From Aestuariispira ectoiniformans (GTDB lineage: Bacteria; Pseudomonadota; Alphaproteobacteria; UBA8366; Aestuariispiraceae): 64,000 bases of DNA. Position numbers and translations under genes: made by a program. Shown one piece after another: positions 17,401-26,733 of this stretch (the stretch's first letter is position 1; each line of letters starts with the position of its first letter). Below the pieces are notes generated by a model, which worked only from the letters and a program-made list of their open reading frames with translations, was not told the origin of the DNA and did no database searches. The DNA lies in the NCBI RefSeq assembly GCF_025136295.1, contig NZ_CP062788.1, positions 992,001 to 1,056,000 on the forward strand, given 5' to 3'.

Positions 17401-19554
17401 CTGCAAGAGGATGAGTCCTTTTCCTATGAGCGGCAGATCAAGGATGACAAGATTCTGGAAATCCGGGGCAACAGGCTGCCGGATAACGGGTTGGTTATAA
17501 CGCTGGTCGATATCACGGAACGCAAGCGTTTCGAGGAAGAGATACAGCGCGCGCGCATGGAGGCGGATGCCGCCAACGCAGCTAAATCGCAATTTCTGGC
17601 GGTGATGAGCCATGAAATCAGGACGCCAATGAATGGCGTTATGGCCATGTCTGAACTGATGGCGCAAACACCGCTGACGGCAGAACAGCAGAATATCGCA
17701 TCGGTCATTCAGGAATCCGCTTCCGTGCTGCTGGATATCATCAACGATATCCTGGATTTCTCGAAAATCGAGGCGGATAAACTGCACCTGGAGGAGGTTG
17801 AATTCTCGCTGGTCGATCTGGTGGAACATGTGCCGATGCCCATGTCGACGCGGGCCTATGAAAAGGGGCTGGAGATTATCTGTTTTGTCGACCCGGCCCT
17901 GCCGGACCATATGGTCGGGGACCCGACGAGACTGCGGCAGATATTGGTCAATCTGCTGAGTAACGCGATTAAATTCACAGAACGCGGCCATGTGGCCATC
18001 AAGGTGACCAAGGGTGCGGAAGAAGACGATAAATGCACAATCCGATTTGAGGTGGAGGATACCGGCGTCGGTATCGATTTGAGCAGGGCGGATGGTCTCT
18101 TCGAACCGTTCCAGCAGTTGGATGGGTCGACGGCCCGCGAGTTCGGCGGAACGGGGCTTGGGCTGGCAATCTCAAAACGTCTGGCGGATGCAATGCAGGG
18201 AACTCTCGCGGTCGAAAGTACGTTGGGCAAAGGGGCGACATTTGTTCTTGAGCTGCCGCTGACGGCCTTGCCGGAACGTCGCCAAACTGAAGAAATCAGT
18301 CTCGATGGGTTCCGTCTGTTGGTCATTGCGCCGGACGCCGGGCTGGGGCGCGTGTTGCAGGTCTACGGTGCTTACTACGGGGCTGTGGTTGATACTGTAA
18401 CGACTGTAGAGGAGGCCGAAGAGACTATGGCCTCTAAAGCAGAAGGAGAGGGCTGTATCTATGATCTGGTCGTTATGGATGACCGTGTGCCCGGCGAGGA
18501 TAACCTTGCCTGGGGCGCGCTAATGCTGGCGCGCTACCCGGATTTAAGGCTTTTGCTGATGACTGGTTTCCTGGATGTGGAGCGGCGTAATAGTGCGCTG
18601 CAAGCCGGTTTTTCCCAATGTTTGAGCAAGCCGGTTACGCGCAAGGCCTATCGCGATGCAGCTGCGGTTGCCCTTGGTGTAATCGAAGCCGGGGATGTCG
18701 AGCGGCCCCGCGGTGCCGGGGAGGCGGCCGTCTATGAGCCTCCGCCTCGTGATATTGCGGAAGACAGGGGCTGCCTGATCCTTGTTGTCGAGGACAATCC
18801 GACCAACCGGGAGGTCATGCGACGCCAGATGGACCGCCTGGGCCTGGCTATTGATATGGCGGATAACGGGGGGTCGGCCTTGGAAAAAATGGCCGTGCAT
18901 GATTATGGGATGGTGCTGACCGATTGTCATATGCCGGTCATGGATGGTTATGAGCTTGTCCGGAAAATTCGGGAGAAGGAAAAGAAAACAGCAACGCATC
19001 TTCCCGTCGTCGCGCTGACGGCGGATGCGCTGGTTGGGACGGCGCAGGCCTGTCTGGAGGCGGGAATGGATGAATATTTGTCCAAGCCGGTCCAGTTGGC
19101 AGAGCTTGAGGCGGTTGTGCGGCGTTGCCTGCCCGGGGCAATGGAGCTGCGTGACGATTTCAGGGTAGCGCAGCCTGGAATCGAACAAGGCGGGGGCGGC
19201 AAATCCGTCATGCCTGTATTGCCGGATGACACTTTTGATCCGGGGCCGCTTGAGATGGCTTTCGGCAGCATCAATGACGAGGCGAGGCGTTTCGCACAGG
19301 ATTTCCTGGCCACCTTGCCCGGTCACTTCCAGGCGATCCAGCATTCGATGGCGCAGGGGGATTTTCAGGCGGTTCGGGAGGCAGCCCATGCCCTGAAGGG
19401 GGCCTCAGGTTCCATTGGTGCGCGTGGCCTCAGTCATCTGAGTGCGGATATCGAGGGGGCTGCCAAGGAACGGGATTTTGACAGGGTACATCAACTTGTG
19501 CCCGAGTTGAGCCGTCACTCACAGGCATTGGACACGGTTATTGCAGGACTATAG
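14401..19554 (+). CDS. Large hybrid sensor histidine kinase (Cache-like, 5 PAS, HisKA, HATPase, 2 REC, HPt)
   Basis: A 1717-residue tripartite phosphorelay kinase in the inner membrane. TM1 lies at about residues 9-27 and TM2 at about 338-356, enclosing a periplasmic sensor with the dCache-like text VYSVLKEQDFGTNL. Five PAS-like modules follow (about 413-530, 550-660, 676-785, 801-910, 927-1040). The HisKA box is SHEIRTPMNG with His1071, then the N-box and G-box (GGTGLGLAIS). A first receiver (about 1300-1420) has DD at 1360-1361 but a weakened acidic pocket. A second is canonical (VVEDNPTNRE, Asp1508). The C-terminal HPt has AHALKGASGSIGA with His1663. The start is a TTG with GAGGGA upstream; an ATG at 14446 would delete half of TM1. 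No response-regulator gene is adjacent. Confidence 0.9.
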   Translation: MRRARKAPLLALTVSMVVVLGITLFVDRSMEERGTRFNQWALTNILDARAAALVAHLDGLREETKLLSQNATVLDAMGAFNAAFDATSEDSRFQLRRSYISENPKSPHRRYLLDDDGRDTPYSHVHRRYHPAIHTLTSPRGLYDAFLVNPDGDVVYSVLKEQDFGTNLMTGPWRDTGLARVFRTILANPDDDSVHFEDYSLYRPSAGDPAAFIAVPLHRTDNGAFLGVLALQLPQAPIQNILQAGFKSEKEGNVYLIGPDYLLRSDMLDREWGMMLRSKREHKGIVKAQKGETVILNDITVFGKPGYGGYRPIDFLGVRYVLALEIPVSSFEHQDWTTIIWIATLMIAASIAFAFFLWRRESAIARRTNALKAFVEDAPDAGDILGQDDEFDGLARAIAKYHDQSQNLLQAEQEYVSLFEAFGFGTYRRSTDGRLLQVNETLAKIYGYQSAEEMIWSAQSGFWERYADSRPDSHSYTVWDESPDGARVEAKALRKDGSEIWISENYKSIRNPNGDIVFYEGVVSDITQRYQIEADIRKARRELAETTRRLQTALNTMPIGLIMLDKDLNILLVNELVADYYGLPKEIMRAGEPLRNSVKYLVEAGYLTGVDVDEEFERLKVLYTSGKPFRFERELQRGRFMEVNGNPLEEGGVVLNIVDVTEIRRAEQVVKRARQRLLDAIEAINDAFTIWDSNEGLVVFNSRLLALQPELKGVVRTGMSFEEFLDALIQFRLEGQDQSDVNQWRNKQLELFRKGGVVEIQRGNGAWHHQSYVATKDGGRVGVRSDITQRRTWEETLVQSEQKFRHLIEGSVLGVLICTPEGKPLYVNRAIATIFGFDKPDGMMAVDPVSTLIDERDRSALISRGFDIANGLAAEERARYRGIGHDGRLVWLDMAVQRIDWQGQVALQCTCSDITKQVMIEHEIQQQSSTFQKAVDGMPQGVAVFDPDGKVRLVNDRALELVDLSRDDVVTGGSFRNLLITADRLGTERYWPTVKDLREILQEDESFSYERQIKDDKILEIRGNRLPDNGLVITLVDITERKRFEEEIQRARMEADAANAAKSQFLAVMSHEIRTPMNGVMAMSELMAQTPLTAEQQNIASVIQESASVLLDIINDILDFSKIEADKLHLEEVEFSLVDLVEHVPMPMSTRAYEKGLEIICFVDPALPDHMVGDPTRLRQILVNLLSNAIKFTERGHVAIKVTKGAEEDDKCTIRFEVEDTGVGIDLSRADGLFEPFQQLDGSTAREFGGTGLGLAISKRLADAMQGTLAVESTLGKGATFVLELPLTALPERRQTEEISLDGFRLLVIAPDAGLGRVLQVYGAYYGAVVDTVTTVEEAEETMASKAEGEGCIYDLVVMDDRVPGEDNLAWGALMLARYPDLRLLLMTGFLDVERRNSALQAGFSQCLSKPVTRKAYRDAAAVALGVIEAGDVERPRGAGEAAVYEPPPRDIAEDRGCLILVVEDNPTNREVMRRQMDRLGLAIDMADNGGSALEKMAVHDYGMVLTDCHMPVMDGYELVRKIREKEKKTATHLPVVALTADALVGTAQACLEAGMDEYLSKPVQLAELEAVVRRCLPGAMELRDDFRVAQPGIEQGGGGKSVMPVLPDDTFDPGPLEMAFGSINDEARRFAQDFLATLPGHFQAIQHSMAQGDFQAVREAAHALKGASGSIGARGLSHLSADIEGAAKERDFDRVHQLVPELSRHSQALDTVIAGL

Positions 19555-19558
19555 GAAT

Positions 19559-19578
19559 GGCGGCCCCTGGGGGCCGCC
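19559..19578. terminator. Hairpin between convergent hybrid kinase and Cys-rich protein genes
   Basis: GGCGGCCCC / GGGGCCGCC is a 9-bp perfect stem with a 2-base loop, 5 bases after the kinase stop and 13 bases from the convergent Cys-rich gene stop. There is no strong T-run on either side, so termination strength is uncertain. Confidence 0.55.
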
Positions 19579-19590
19579 AGAGGGAAAAGC

Positions 19591-19935
19591 CTAGTTTGCA
19601 GCGCATGGATTGCATGGGTTTTTGGCCGCGCACGGGTTGCACGGGTTCTTTGCAGCGCACGGGTTGCAAGGGTTACAGGGATTGGCGGCTTTTTTCTTCA
19701 CCGCACAGGGGTTGCATGGGTTGCACGGGTTTTTGGCGGCTGCGCAGGGATTGCAAGGATTGCAGCCGGTCGCAACCTGAATGCCGACGGTGCTGTGGCT
19801 GACGGCGTCGGCATTGCCGGTAATCGGCTGACTGGTGGCTGATGCCAGCGCGATGGAAGCCCCTGTCGATACGCCTGCGCCGATTACCATCGCCATGACA
19901 GTGCTGGAAAGCAGTTTATTCTTATGTGATTTCAC
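19591..19935 (-). CDS. Exported Cys-rich repeat protein with NPC tandem motifs
   Basis: A 114-residue protein I do not recognise as a named family. Residues 1-32 form a signal peptide: a Lys-containing start (MKSHKNKLL), a hydrophobic stretch and an Ala/Ser-rich end. A short linker rich in Thr/Ser/Gly follows. The C-terminal 57 residues (58-114) are built from CNPCNPC and NPCNPC units separated by AAK-type spacers and hold 13 Cys. The start is the GTG at 19935 with TAGGAG 7 bases upstream; an in-frame TTG at 19953 lacks a ribosome site. Regularly spaced Cys-x-x-Cys suggests periplasmic or surface metal binding or disulfide cross-linking (inference). No metallochaperone or maturation gene adjoins it. 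Confidence 0.75.
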   Translation of the reverse strand: MKSHKNKLLSSTVMAMVIGAGVSTGASIALASATSQPITGNADAVSHSTVGIQVATGCNPCNPCAAAKNPCNPCNPCAVKKKAANPCNPCNPCAAKNPCNPCAAKNPCNPCAAN

Positions 19936-20583
19936 GGTTTCACTCCTAGACAAATTGGGAAACAGTCATGCGGTTTTCGAAGAACATCCGTTGAGGGCAA
20001 CCAGCGGATGTCGTTCCTGTTTCTTATGGGCACAGACTGTCGCCAACCGATTTTGAAATCGAATAAAGTCGGCTCAATTGAATGTGAGTTGCTGTGACGT
20101 GACGGAAAGTGTCGGAATCCCTATTTGAAGAAATAGGTGCCGGGATTGTCGGCGGTTGAATGAATGCCGCGTGACAGGATGAAAGGACTTGTGGTTGTTG
20201 TGACTGGTGATGTGGCATGGTTTCCCGAAGCCGAAGGCGGCTCGCAATGGCGTGAGCGCAGGCGGCTGATGGGGCGAATGGACGCTGGCCTGCCGGGCGA
20301 TTTCGATTTGATCCGATGCGATTAAACAGTCATGATCACGGACCGTTCGACATTGGACATGCCGGTTGCGCTCTGGAAGGCATTGATTTCCCTGTGGGGT
20401 GATGGATATGGTGCGTCGGTTGTATGAATGGATCGTGACCCGGGCCGGTTGGGGAAGACATAACGTCAAAGGTGGCTCGAGGGTTAAAAAAACAAATAAA
20501 TATTCTGATCGGCCTTGGACCGGTCAGGCAGTTGGATGGTTAGGCATAGTGAAGTTGGCGAGCAAGTGTAAAGGAACACACGC
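19936..20583. other. Long intergenic region between Cys-rich protein and conserved unknown
   Basis: About 650 bases without a convincing gene, divergent on both sides. On the Cys-rich side its 5' leader contains ACATCCG (19985-19991) mirrored by CGGATGT about 14 bases on, a likely leader hairpin. A second hairpin, CCTATTT-GAAG-AAATAGG, lies near 20120-20138. AT-rich text at 20485-20505 (GGTTAAAAAAACAAATAAAT) could belong to the promoter of the gene at 20584. A 53-codon open frame at 20164-20325 lacks a ribosome site and is not called. Confidence 0.5.
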
Positions 20584-21321
20584 ATGCCATTTGGTGACAT
20601 GTTGACGGTAAACGATCGGTACTGGGCCGACCTCACCCCGGCTGATCTGGAAATGATGGTGGCTGCCGGGGAAGATATCCTGGAATGCTATCGGGTGTTG
20701 ACGAAGGTCGGCGGCAATGTGGTCGGCGAGATCCTGCGCCATGAAGGCACCTTCTACGAGTGGGATCATTATCCGACCGGGGACGTCTACGACAAAGACA
20801 CCCATGCGCAATATTACTACCATGCCCATCGTGGGGTGGAAAACGAGCACGGCCATTTTCACACCTTCCTGCGGCGCAAGGGGATGCCGAAGGGGATCGA
20901 GCCTGCGCCCTATTCCGGTGACGCGGACGTGCCGGATGGAGAAGATGTCATCACCCATTTCGCCGCGATCTCAATGGACAAGCAGGGGTACCCGACACAT
21001 CTGTTTACCACCAACCGCTGGGTAACCGGCGAAAACTGGTTCAAGGCGGAAGATGTGAAGGCGATGCTGGACTATTTCCTGATTGACCATGCCTGGCCGT
21101 CATGGCCCGCCAATCGTTGGATTTCCGCGATGATGAGCCTGTTCCGGCCCCAGATTTTCGCCCTGCTGGATGCGCGTGACCTCAAGATCGGTGACTGGAC
21201 GGCGATGCATCCCAACGTGGATGTCTATGAAGACCGTGATCTGGAGATCACCTCGATCACAGCCATTTCCGTGGATGAACAGCTTGCGCGGGCCAGACAG
21301 GAGCTTGCCGCCCGTCAGTAA
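20584..21321 (+). CDS. Conserved protein of unknown function (possibly DUF6969 family)
   Basis: A 245-residue cytosolic protein without signal peptide or membrane segment. The central part is rich in His and aromatic residues: YYYHAHRGVENEHGHFHTFL, then THFAAISMDKQGYPTHLFTT and NRWVTGENW. This looks like a small metal- or ligand-binding beta fold. I associate the pattern with the DUF6969 family but cannot verify it. AAAGGAAC stands 6-8 bases before the ATG. It is followed by a convergent chemoreceptor gene 21 bases away. No function is proposed. Confidence 0.72.
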   Translation: MPFGDMLTVNDRYWADLTPADLEMMVAAGEDILECYRVLTKVGGNVVGEILRHEGTFYEWDHYPTGDVYDKDTHAQYYYHAHRGVENEHGHFHTFLRRKGMPKGIEPAPYSGDADVPDGEDVITHFAAISMDKQGYPTHLFTTNRWVTGENWFKAEDVKAMLDYFLIDHAWPSWPANRWISAMMSLFRPQIFALLDARDLKIGDWTAMHPNVDVYEDRDLEITSITAISVDEQLARARQELAARQ

Positions 21322-21342
21322 CACTGCCCCCGGTTGGGCCGC

Positions 21343-22683
21343 TCAGGTCAGGTCGGCCAAAAACCGCTGGGCTGCTTCGTGCAGGCTTTTCGTGGCATCC
21401 GACAGATTTCCCGCCTGTTGGCTCAATTCTTCGGAAGACTGACGGGTATCACCCGCCATGGTGTTGACGGTGCCCAGGTCCTGGCTGATGCGGCCGGTGC
21501 CGTCCACGGCGCCTTCGATGTTGGTCTGGATCTGGCTGGTGGCGCTGTCCTGCTGATGGACGGCGGTGGCGATGACGGCGGTGTTCTCGCTTATCTCACG
21601 GATGGTGCGGCTGATTTCCTGGATGGCGTCTACGGTTTTGCCCGTTACATCCTGAATATTGGAGACCTGGGTTGCAATTTCGTCCGTTGCGCTGGCGGTC
21701 TGGTTCGCCAGGTTCTTCACTTCGTTGGCAACCACGGCGAAACCCTTGCCAGCCTCACCGGCGCGGGCGGCTTCAATCGTGGCGTTCAGGGCCAGCAGAT
21801 TGGTCTGTTCTGCGATTTCCGTGATCAGTTTTACCACTTCGCCAATCCGGTCGGTTGCCTCGGCCAGTGAATGCACATGGACATCGGTCCGTTCGGCCTC
21901 CGTCACGGCGCGTTCCGCAATTGTGGCGGAGATGGAAACCGTGCGGCCGATTTCGCTGATGGAGGATGAAAGCTGGCTGACCGCGGCAGAGATGCTGCTG
22001 ATATTGTTGGCGACTTCATTGGCGGTTTCGACGGACCGGCCGCTTTGCCGGTTGGTCTTTTCCGCCACCTCCATCATCGTGGCGGAAACGGGATTGATGC
22101 TGGATACAATGTCGCTGATCTGTGTGATTTCATCCTGCATGTCGGTTTCAAACCGTTGGCGCAGGGTAACCAGGGCCTCGTTGCGGCGTTCGACGGCGGA
22201 TTCTTCTGCCTGGGCGAAATAGACCGACAGCCGCAGGTTCAGATCAAAAAAGACGAGCCGCGTGATGCTGTCCAACACATGAGACAGGGCCTTGGGTCGC
22301 AGGCGGAAACTGCGTATCGCGAGCGCCTGAAGCTCTGTCTGCAGGAAGGCGTAGTTGCCCATCAGCCAGCGTGGGCGCAGCCCGTTGCGCGATTGCTGGC
22401 GGCCGATTTCCTGACAGCGTTTGTAATAGGCTTCATTCAGGTTGCCGGAAAACAGGTCCAGCCAATGCGCCCTTGTCTGTTTTTGAAAGCTTCCGGAGGC
22501 AACGTCGTCTTTCGATACGTCTTTCAGGCCGTCTATTGTCTGGGTGTGCCGGGCAAGCCGGTCGAGAATACCGTCGATATTGGCCTGCAGGACGGGGTGG
22601 AACCGTTTTGCGCCTTCGAGTGTCCTGTCGTCGATCCCCTGTGACCGCAAACGGTCCGCCAGCTCTGCGCCGGATGTCGTCAT
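21343..22683 (-). CDS. Soluble globin-coupled chemoreceptor lacking the heme proximal His
   Basis: A 446-residue cytosolic methyl-accepting chemotaxis protein with no transmembrane segment. Residues about 10-165 match the protoglobin sensor of HemAT-type receptors ([21 protein letters not shown], then [13 protein letters not shown]). The usual IGxxH proximal heme ligand reads IGRQQ, so Gln97 replaces His. Residues about 200-446 are the coiled-coil signalling domain with the conserved hairpin [20 protein letters not shown]. The start at 22683 has AGGGG 8 bases upstream. No che genes are nearby, so it must join a kinase array encoded elsewhere. It may sense something other than O2. Confidence 0.92.
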   Translation of the reverse strand: MTTSGAELADRLRSQGIDDRTLEGAKRFHPVLQANIDGILDRLARHTQTIDGLKDVSKDDVASGSFQKQTRAHWLDLFSGNLNEAYYKRCQEIGRQQSRNGLRPRWLMGNYAFLQTELQALAIRSFRLRPKALSHVLDSITRLVFFDLNLRLSVYFAQAEESAVERRNEALVTLRQRFETDMQDEITQISDIVSSINPVSATMMEVAEKTNRQSGRSVETANEVANNISSISAAVSQLSSSISEIGRTVSISATIAERAVTEAERTDVHVHSLAEATDRIGEVVKLITEIAEQTNLLALNATIEAARAGEAGKGFAVVANEVKNLANQTASATDEIATQVSNIQDVTGKTVDAIQEISRTIREISENTAVIATAVHQQDSATSQIQTNIEGAVDGTGRISQDLGTVNTMAGDTRQSSEELSQQAGNLSDATKSLHEAAQRFLADLT

Positions 22684-22803
22684 TATGAAGCCCCTGTAGA
22701 TTTTATCTTTTGTTAGCGACCTTTTTATCCGGCCCTTGATACACAATTAGGGGAGGTCTGTACGTGATGCAAGTTCTTCTGTTGCTAATGAAATGGCAAA
22801 GAA

Positions 22804-22835
22804 AAAGGCCCGGAGCGGTGAAGCCCCGGGCCTTT
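22804..22835 (-). terminator. Rho-independent terminator of leuA
   Basis: Read on the minus strand, AAAGGCCCGG pairs with CCGGGCCTTT around a 12-base loop and is followed by TTTTTCTTT. It lies 24 bases after the leuA stop codon. Confidence 0.88.
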
Positions 22836-22858
22836 CTGCCTTCGGGTTTGTATTGCTA

Positions 22859-24574
<1,716 letters not shown>

Positions 24575-24608
24575 TTAAGTACGGTGTCTTGAGTGCGGCG
24601 CGATCACA

Positions 24609-24796
24609 GTCACCGGCGGCCGCTTGTGCCCGGTGACCGACCATTAGTCGTAGCCCCGGATGCCACAAAGCCCGAATGGTTTGTGTATCGGTAGTCTTGG
24701 TGAATGTCGCGAAGCTGGAAATCATCTCTTGATCGAACCTGGTGTCAGCTATGTCGGGATGTCTTTTTGGCAAAGACAGGGGCCATCGGCCGCCGG
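24609..24796 (-). promoter_or_regulatory. leuA attenuator: mutually exclusive RNA pairings
   Basis: On the leuA transcript, the segment at 24788-24796 (just after the leader-peptide stop) is perfectly complementary over 9 bases to 24613-24621. The second segment also forms half of a strong local hairpin, 24609-24616 with 24630-24637 (GTCACCGG / CCGGTGAC). The two pairings exclude each other. A ribosome at the leader stop would cover 24788-24796 and favour the local hairpin; one stalled at the upstream Leu codons would leave it free to break the hairpin. No T-run follows the hairpin, so the final step is unclear. Confidence 0.6.
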
Positions 24797-24805
24797 AGGA
24801 AAATC

Positions 24806-24859
24806 TCAGGCGCCTAGTAGTAGGCCTAGTAGTAGCTGCAGTTCACGGTTCTTAATCAT
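24806..24859 (-). CDS. leuL: leu operon leader peptide
   Basis: A 17-residue open frame, MIKNRELQLLLGLLLGA, ends about 270 bases before leuA. Seven of 17 residues are Leu; codons 9-11 and 13-15 are all CTA, a leucine codon that is rare in the neighbouring genes, in two triplets separated by one Gly. This is the expected design of a ribosome-stalling sensor for leucyl-tRNA. The Shine-Dalgarno is weak. The stop codon lies 10 bases from the segment involved in alternative pairing, which fits ribosome-mediated attenuation. Confidence 0.85.
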   Translation of the reverse strand: MIKNRELQLLLGLLLGA

Positions 24860-24920
24860 GGGCGCAAGGTTAGTAAGGGGTGCCGACGGGGTCAAGCGAA
24901 ACTTATGCCCAAAATTGCCG

Positions 24921-25442
24921 CTATTGCGAAGATGCGTGAAAGAATGTTGTCGCTTGGTCGACCACCAGGTCACGAAAAAGCATGAATGCCGGGTCGCGCA
25001 GCGCGTCGAAACGCCAGCTCAGGTCGACGCCGAATTCCGGCAGGGCGAGGGGGCAGTGGCAGGTGTCGAGGCTACTTGCCTGTGCCAGGGCACGGGCCGC
25101 ATGGGCGGGCAGGGTGGCGATGGCCTCACTGCCACGCAGGAGAAAGGGCAGGGCCGCATAATGTGAGGTCGCACTGCCGATCCGGCGCTGCAAGCCCTGT
25201 TCCGCCAGTATATCGTCGATGACGCCAGTCAGCCCTTCGCAGGAGATCAGGATATGGTCACGGGCAAGAAATTCTCCCAGTGTCAGGGCGGCGCTGACTG
25301 CGGCCTGGGTGACGCCGAGGCGGTCTGCGGCCTTGGTCGCGCTATGTTCTTCAAGCAGGACGAGAAAGACATGAAGCAGGTTCAGATCCACCTGCCGTAA
25401 ATTAATCTCATTTATATCTGATGGTAGATCTATTTTCTTCAT
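24921..25442 (-). pseudogene. LysR-type regulator with large in-frame internal deletion
   Basis: The 173-residue frame begins like a normal LysR protein (LRQVDLNLLHVFLVLLEEHS, helix-turn-helix ATKAADRLGVTQAAVSAAL). It then jumps directly to text typical of the far half of the effector domain (TLGEFLARDHILIS, then YAALPFLLRGSEAIATLP). The end of the winged helix, the linker helix and effector subdomain I, about 120-130 residues, are missing without a frameshift. LysR proteins are normally near 300 residues, so this one cannot dimerise or bind ligand normally. It is either a decayed gene or an assembly deletion. It is divergent from the amidotransferase at 25506, probably its former target. Confidence 0.75.
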
Positions 25443-25505
25443 TTATTATGAATGGCGCTCTACCCTGGCTCCTGTCAAGCAATCCCTAAAACCGGAGCGT
25501 TCCGC

Positions 25506-26204
25506 ATGTCTCAGTCTTTCCGTCTGGCGTTAATCGGTGATTACGATGCAAGCATTCCGGCGCATCAGGCGCTTCCCCTGGCTTTGGACCGTGCCGGGCG
25601 GGCCGTTGGCCATGAGATCGGTCATGACTGGATCGAGACCGGTGGTCTTGTCGACCCATCGGCAATGTTGGCAGGTTATGGCGGTGTCTGGGTTACGCCC
25701 GGCAGCCCCTATCGAAATATGGATGGCGTGCTGGCGGCAATCCGCTTTGCCAGGGAGGTAGAGGTTCCCTTTTTGGGCACCTGCGGCGGGTTCCAGCATG
25801 CGGTGATCGAATATCTGCGCAATGTCCTGGGGCAGGGGGAGGCCGATCATGCGGAATCCAACCCGGAAAGCAGCATGCCGGTGATCGCGCCCTTGGTCTG
25901 TTCGCTGGTGGAAAAGACCGGTGCGATTAGATTTGAAGCCGGGTCGAGGCTGGCTGAGATTTTTCAGGGACCTACCCATGAAGGCTATCGCTGCAGCTAT
26001 GGCCTGAACGAGGCCTATCGACCGCTTTTGGTGGAAAGTGACATGCGTTTCACCGGCTTTGACGAGAATGGCGATGTGCGAGCCTTTGAATTGCGGGCGC
26101 ATCCCTTTTTCATGGGAACGCTTTTTCAGCCGGAACGCTCTGCCCTGGCCGGACGGGATCATCCGCTGATCACTGCTTTTGTCCAAGCGATTGCAAGCCG
26201 CTAA
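25506..26204 (+). CDS. Class I glutamine amidotransferase-like protein (CTP synthase C-terminal-like)
   Basis: A 232-residue protein with the class I amidotransferase fold. It has the nucleophile elbow LGTCGGFQHAVIEY with Cys, and a C-terminal His/Glu region in GTLFQPERSALAGRDHP. The nearest family I recognise is the free-standing CTP-synthase-C-terminal-related group, some members of which use selenocysteine; here the codon is a plain TGC. No synthetase domain is attached, so the acceptor of ammonia, or another hydrolase role, is unknown. The ATG at 25506 follows a short spacer from the divergent defective LysR gene. It ends about 110 bases before the cobalamin riboswitch. Confidence 0.82.
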   Translation: MSQSFRLALIGDYDASIPAHQALPLALDRAGRAVGHEIGHDWIETGGLVDPSAMLAGYGGVWVTPGSPYRNMDGVLAAIRFAREVEVPFLGTCGGFQHAVIEYLRNVLGQGEADHAESNPESSMPVIAPLVCSLVEKTGAIRFEAGSRLAEIFQGPTHEGYRCSYGLNEAYRPLLVESDMRFTGFDENGDVRAFELRAHPFFMGTLFQPERSALAGRDHPLITAFVQAIASR

Positions 26205-26313
26205 CCGGAATCCGCATCGCGTCGCTTTTTCCGTAGAAATTTGCCGCACCTGAGACGAGACAGATAGAGCAGGGCTGATAATGTCCGATCGTCATCGTGG
26301 GATATGCGATGGC

Positions 26314-26521
26314 CGGTTGCAGGTGCCTTGGGTCTCTTTCGCGGGAGCCCGGGGAGAATTGGGAAGCCGGTGCGACGGATCTCCGTCAATTCCGGCGCTG
26401 CCCCCGCAACGGTAAGAGAGGAAGGGCCTGCGTCGCAAACCACTGGGGGTGCACACCCTGGGAAGGGACGGCAGGCGGATGAAACAATCCCCTCTTGAGC
26501 CCGGAAACCAGCCTGAGACCG
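26314..26521 (+). promoter_or_regulatory. Cobalamin riboswitch (AdoCbl/B12 element)
   Basis: All conserved parts of the B12 element occur in order: GGGAAGCCGGTG at 26361-26372, GCTGCCCCCGCAACGGTAAG at 26398-26417, the CCACTGG arm near 26440, and the B12 box GAGCCCGGAAACCAGCCTG at about 26497-26515. An outer P1 stem can form between CGGTTGCAGG (from 26314) and CCTGAGACCG (to 26521). It lies on the plus strand about 210 bases before gbcA with no other gene between. Binding of coenzyme B12 normally represses the downstream gene. No T-tailed terminator is seen, so control of translation start, or a weak expression platform, is more likely. Confidence 0.93.
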
Positions 26522-26733
26522 AACAGTCGATTGGATCGCGGTGGGCGATTTGGCTGACGTGCTTGGGAAAAGCCCGGGTGTCCGACAGGGGACGTGCGAC
26601 CCTGCGGAAGGAACCGGTTACGTCTCCGGCGCGATCAGACCATCTCTCCAAAATCCGTGATCCATAACAAACGAAATTCAGTCCGACCCGCACGCCAAGA
26701 CGGGACCAGGACAGGACGATGAGGAATTGCGTT

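Noticed and set aside
19595-19770. Short direct repeats resembling a CRISPR array
   Set aside because: The repeats are 9-27 bases, in frame with the Cys-Asn-Pro-Cys protein repeats, without unique spacers of constant length and without cas genes.
19591-19935. Assignment of the Cys-rich protein as a bufferin or HvfA-type modified peptide
   Set aside because: The Cys motif differs and no DUF692 or partner gene is adjacent.
20164-20325. 53-codon open frame on the plus strand in the long intergenic region
   Set aside because: It has no Shine-Dalgarno, no recognised similarity and a composition no better than chance frames; comparative data would be needed.
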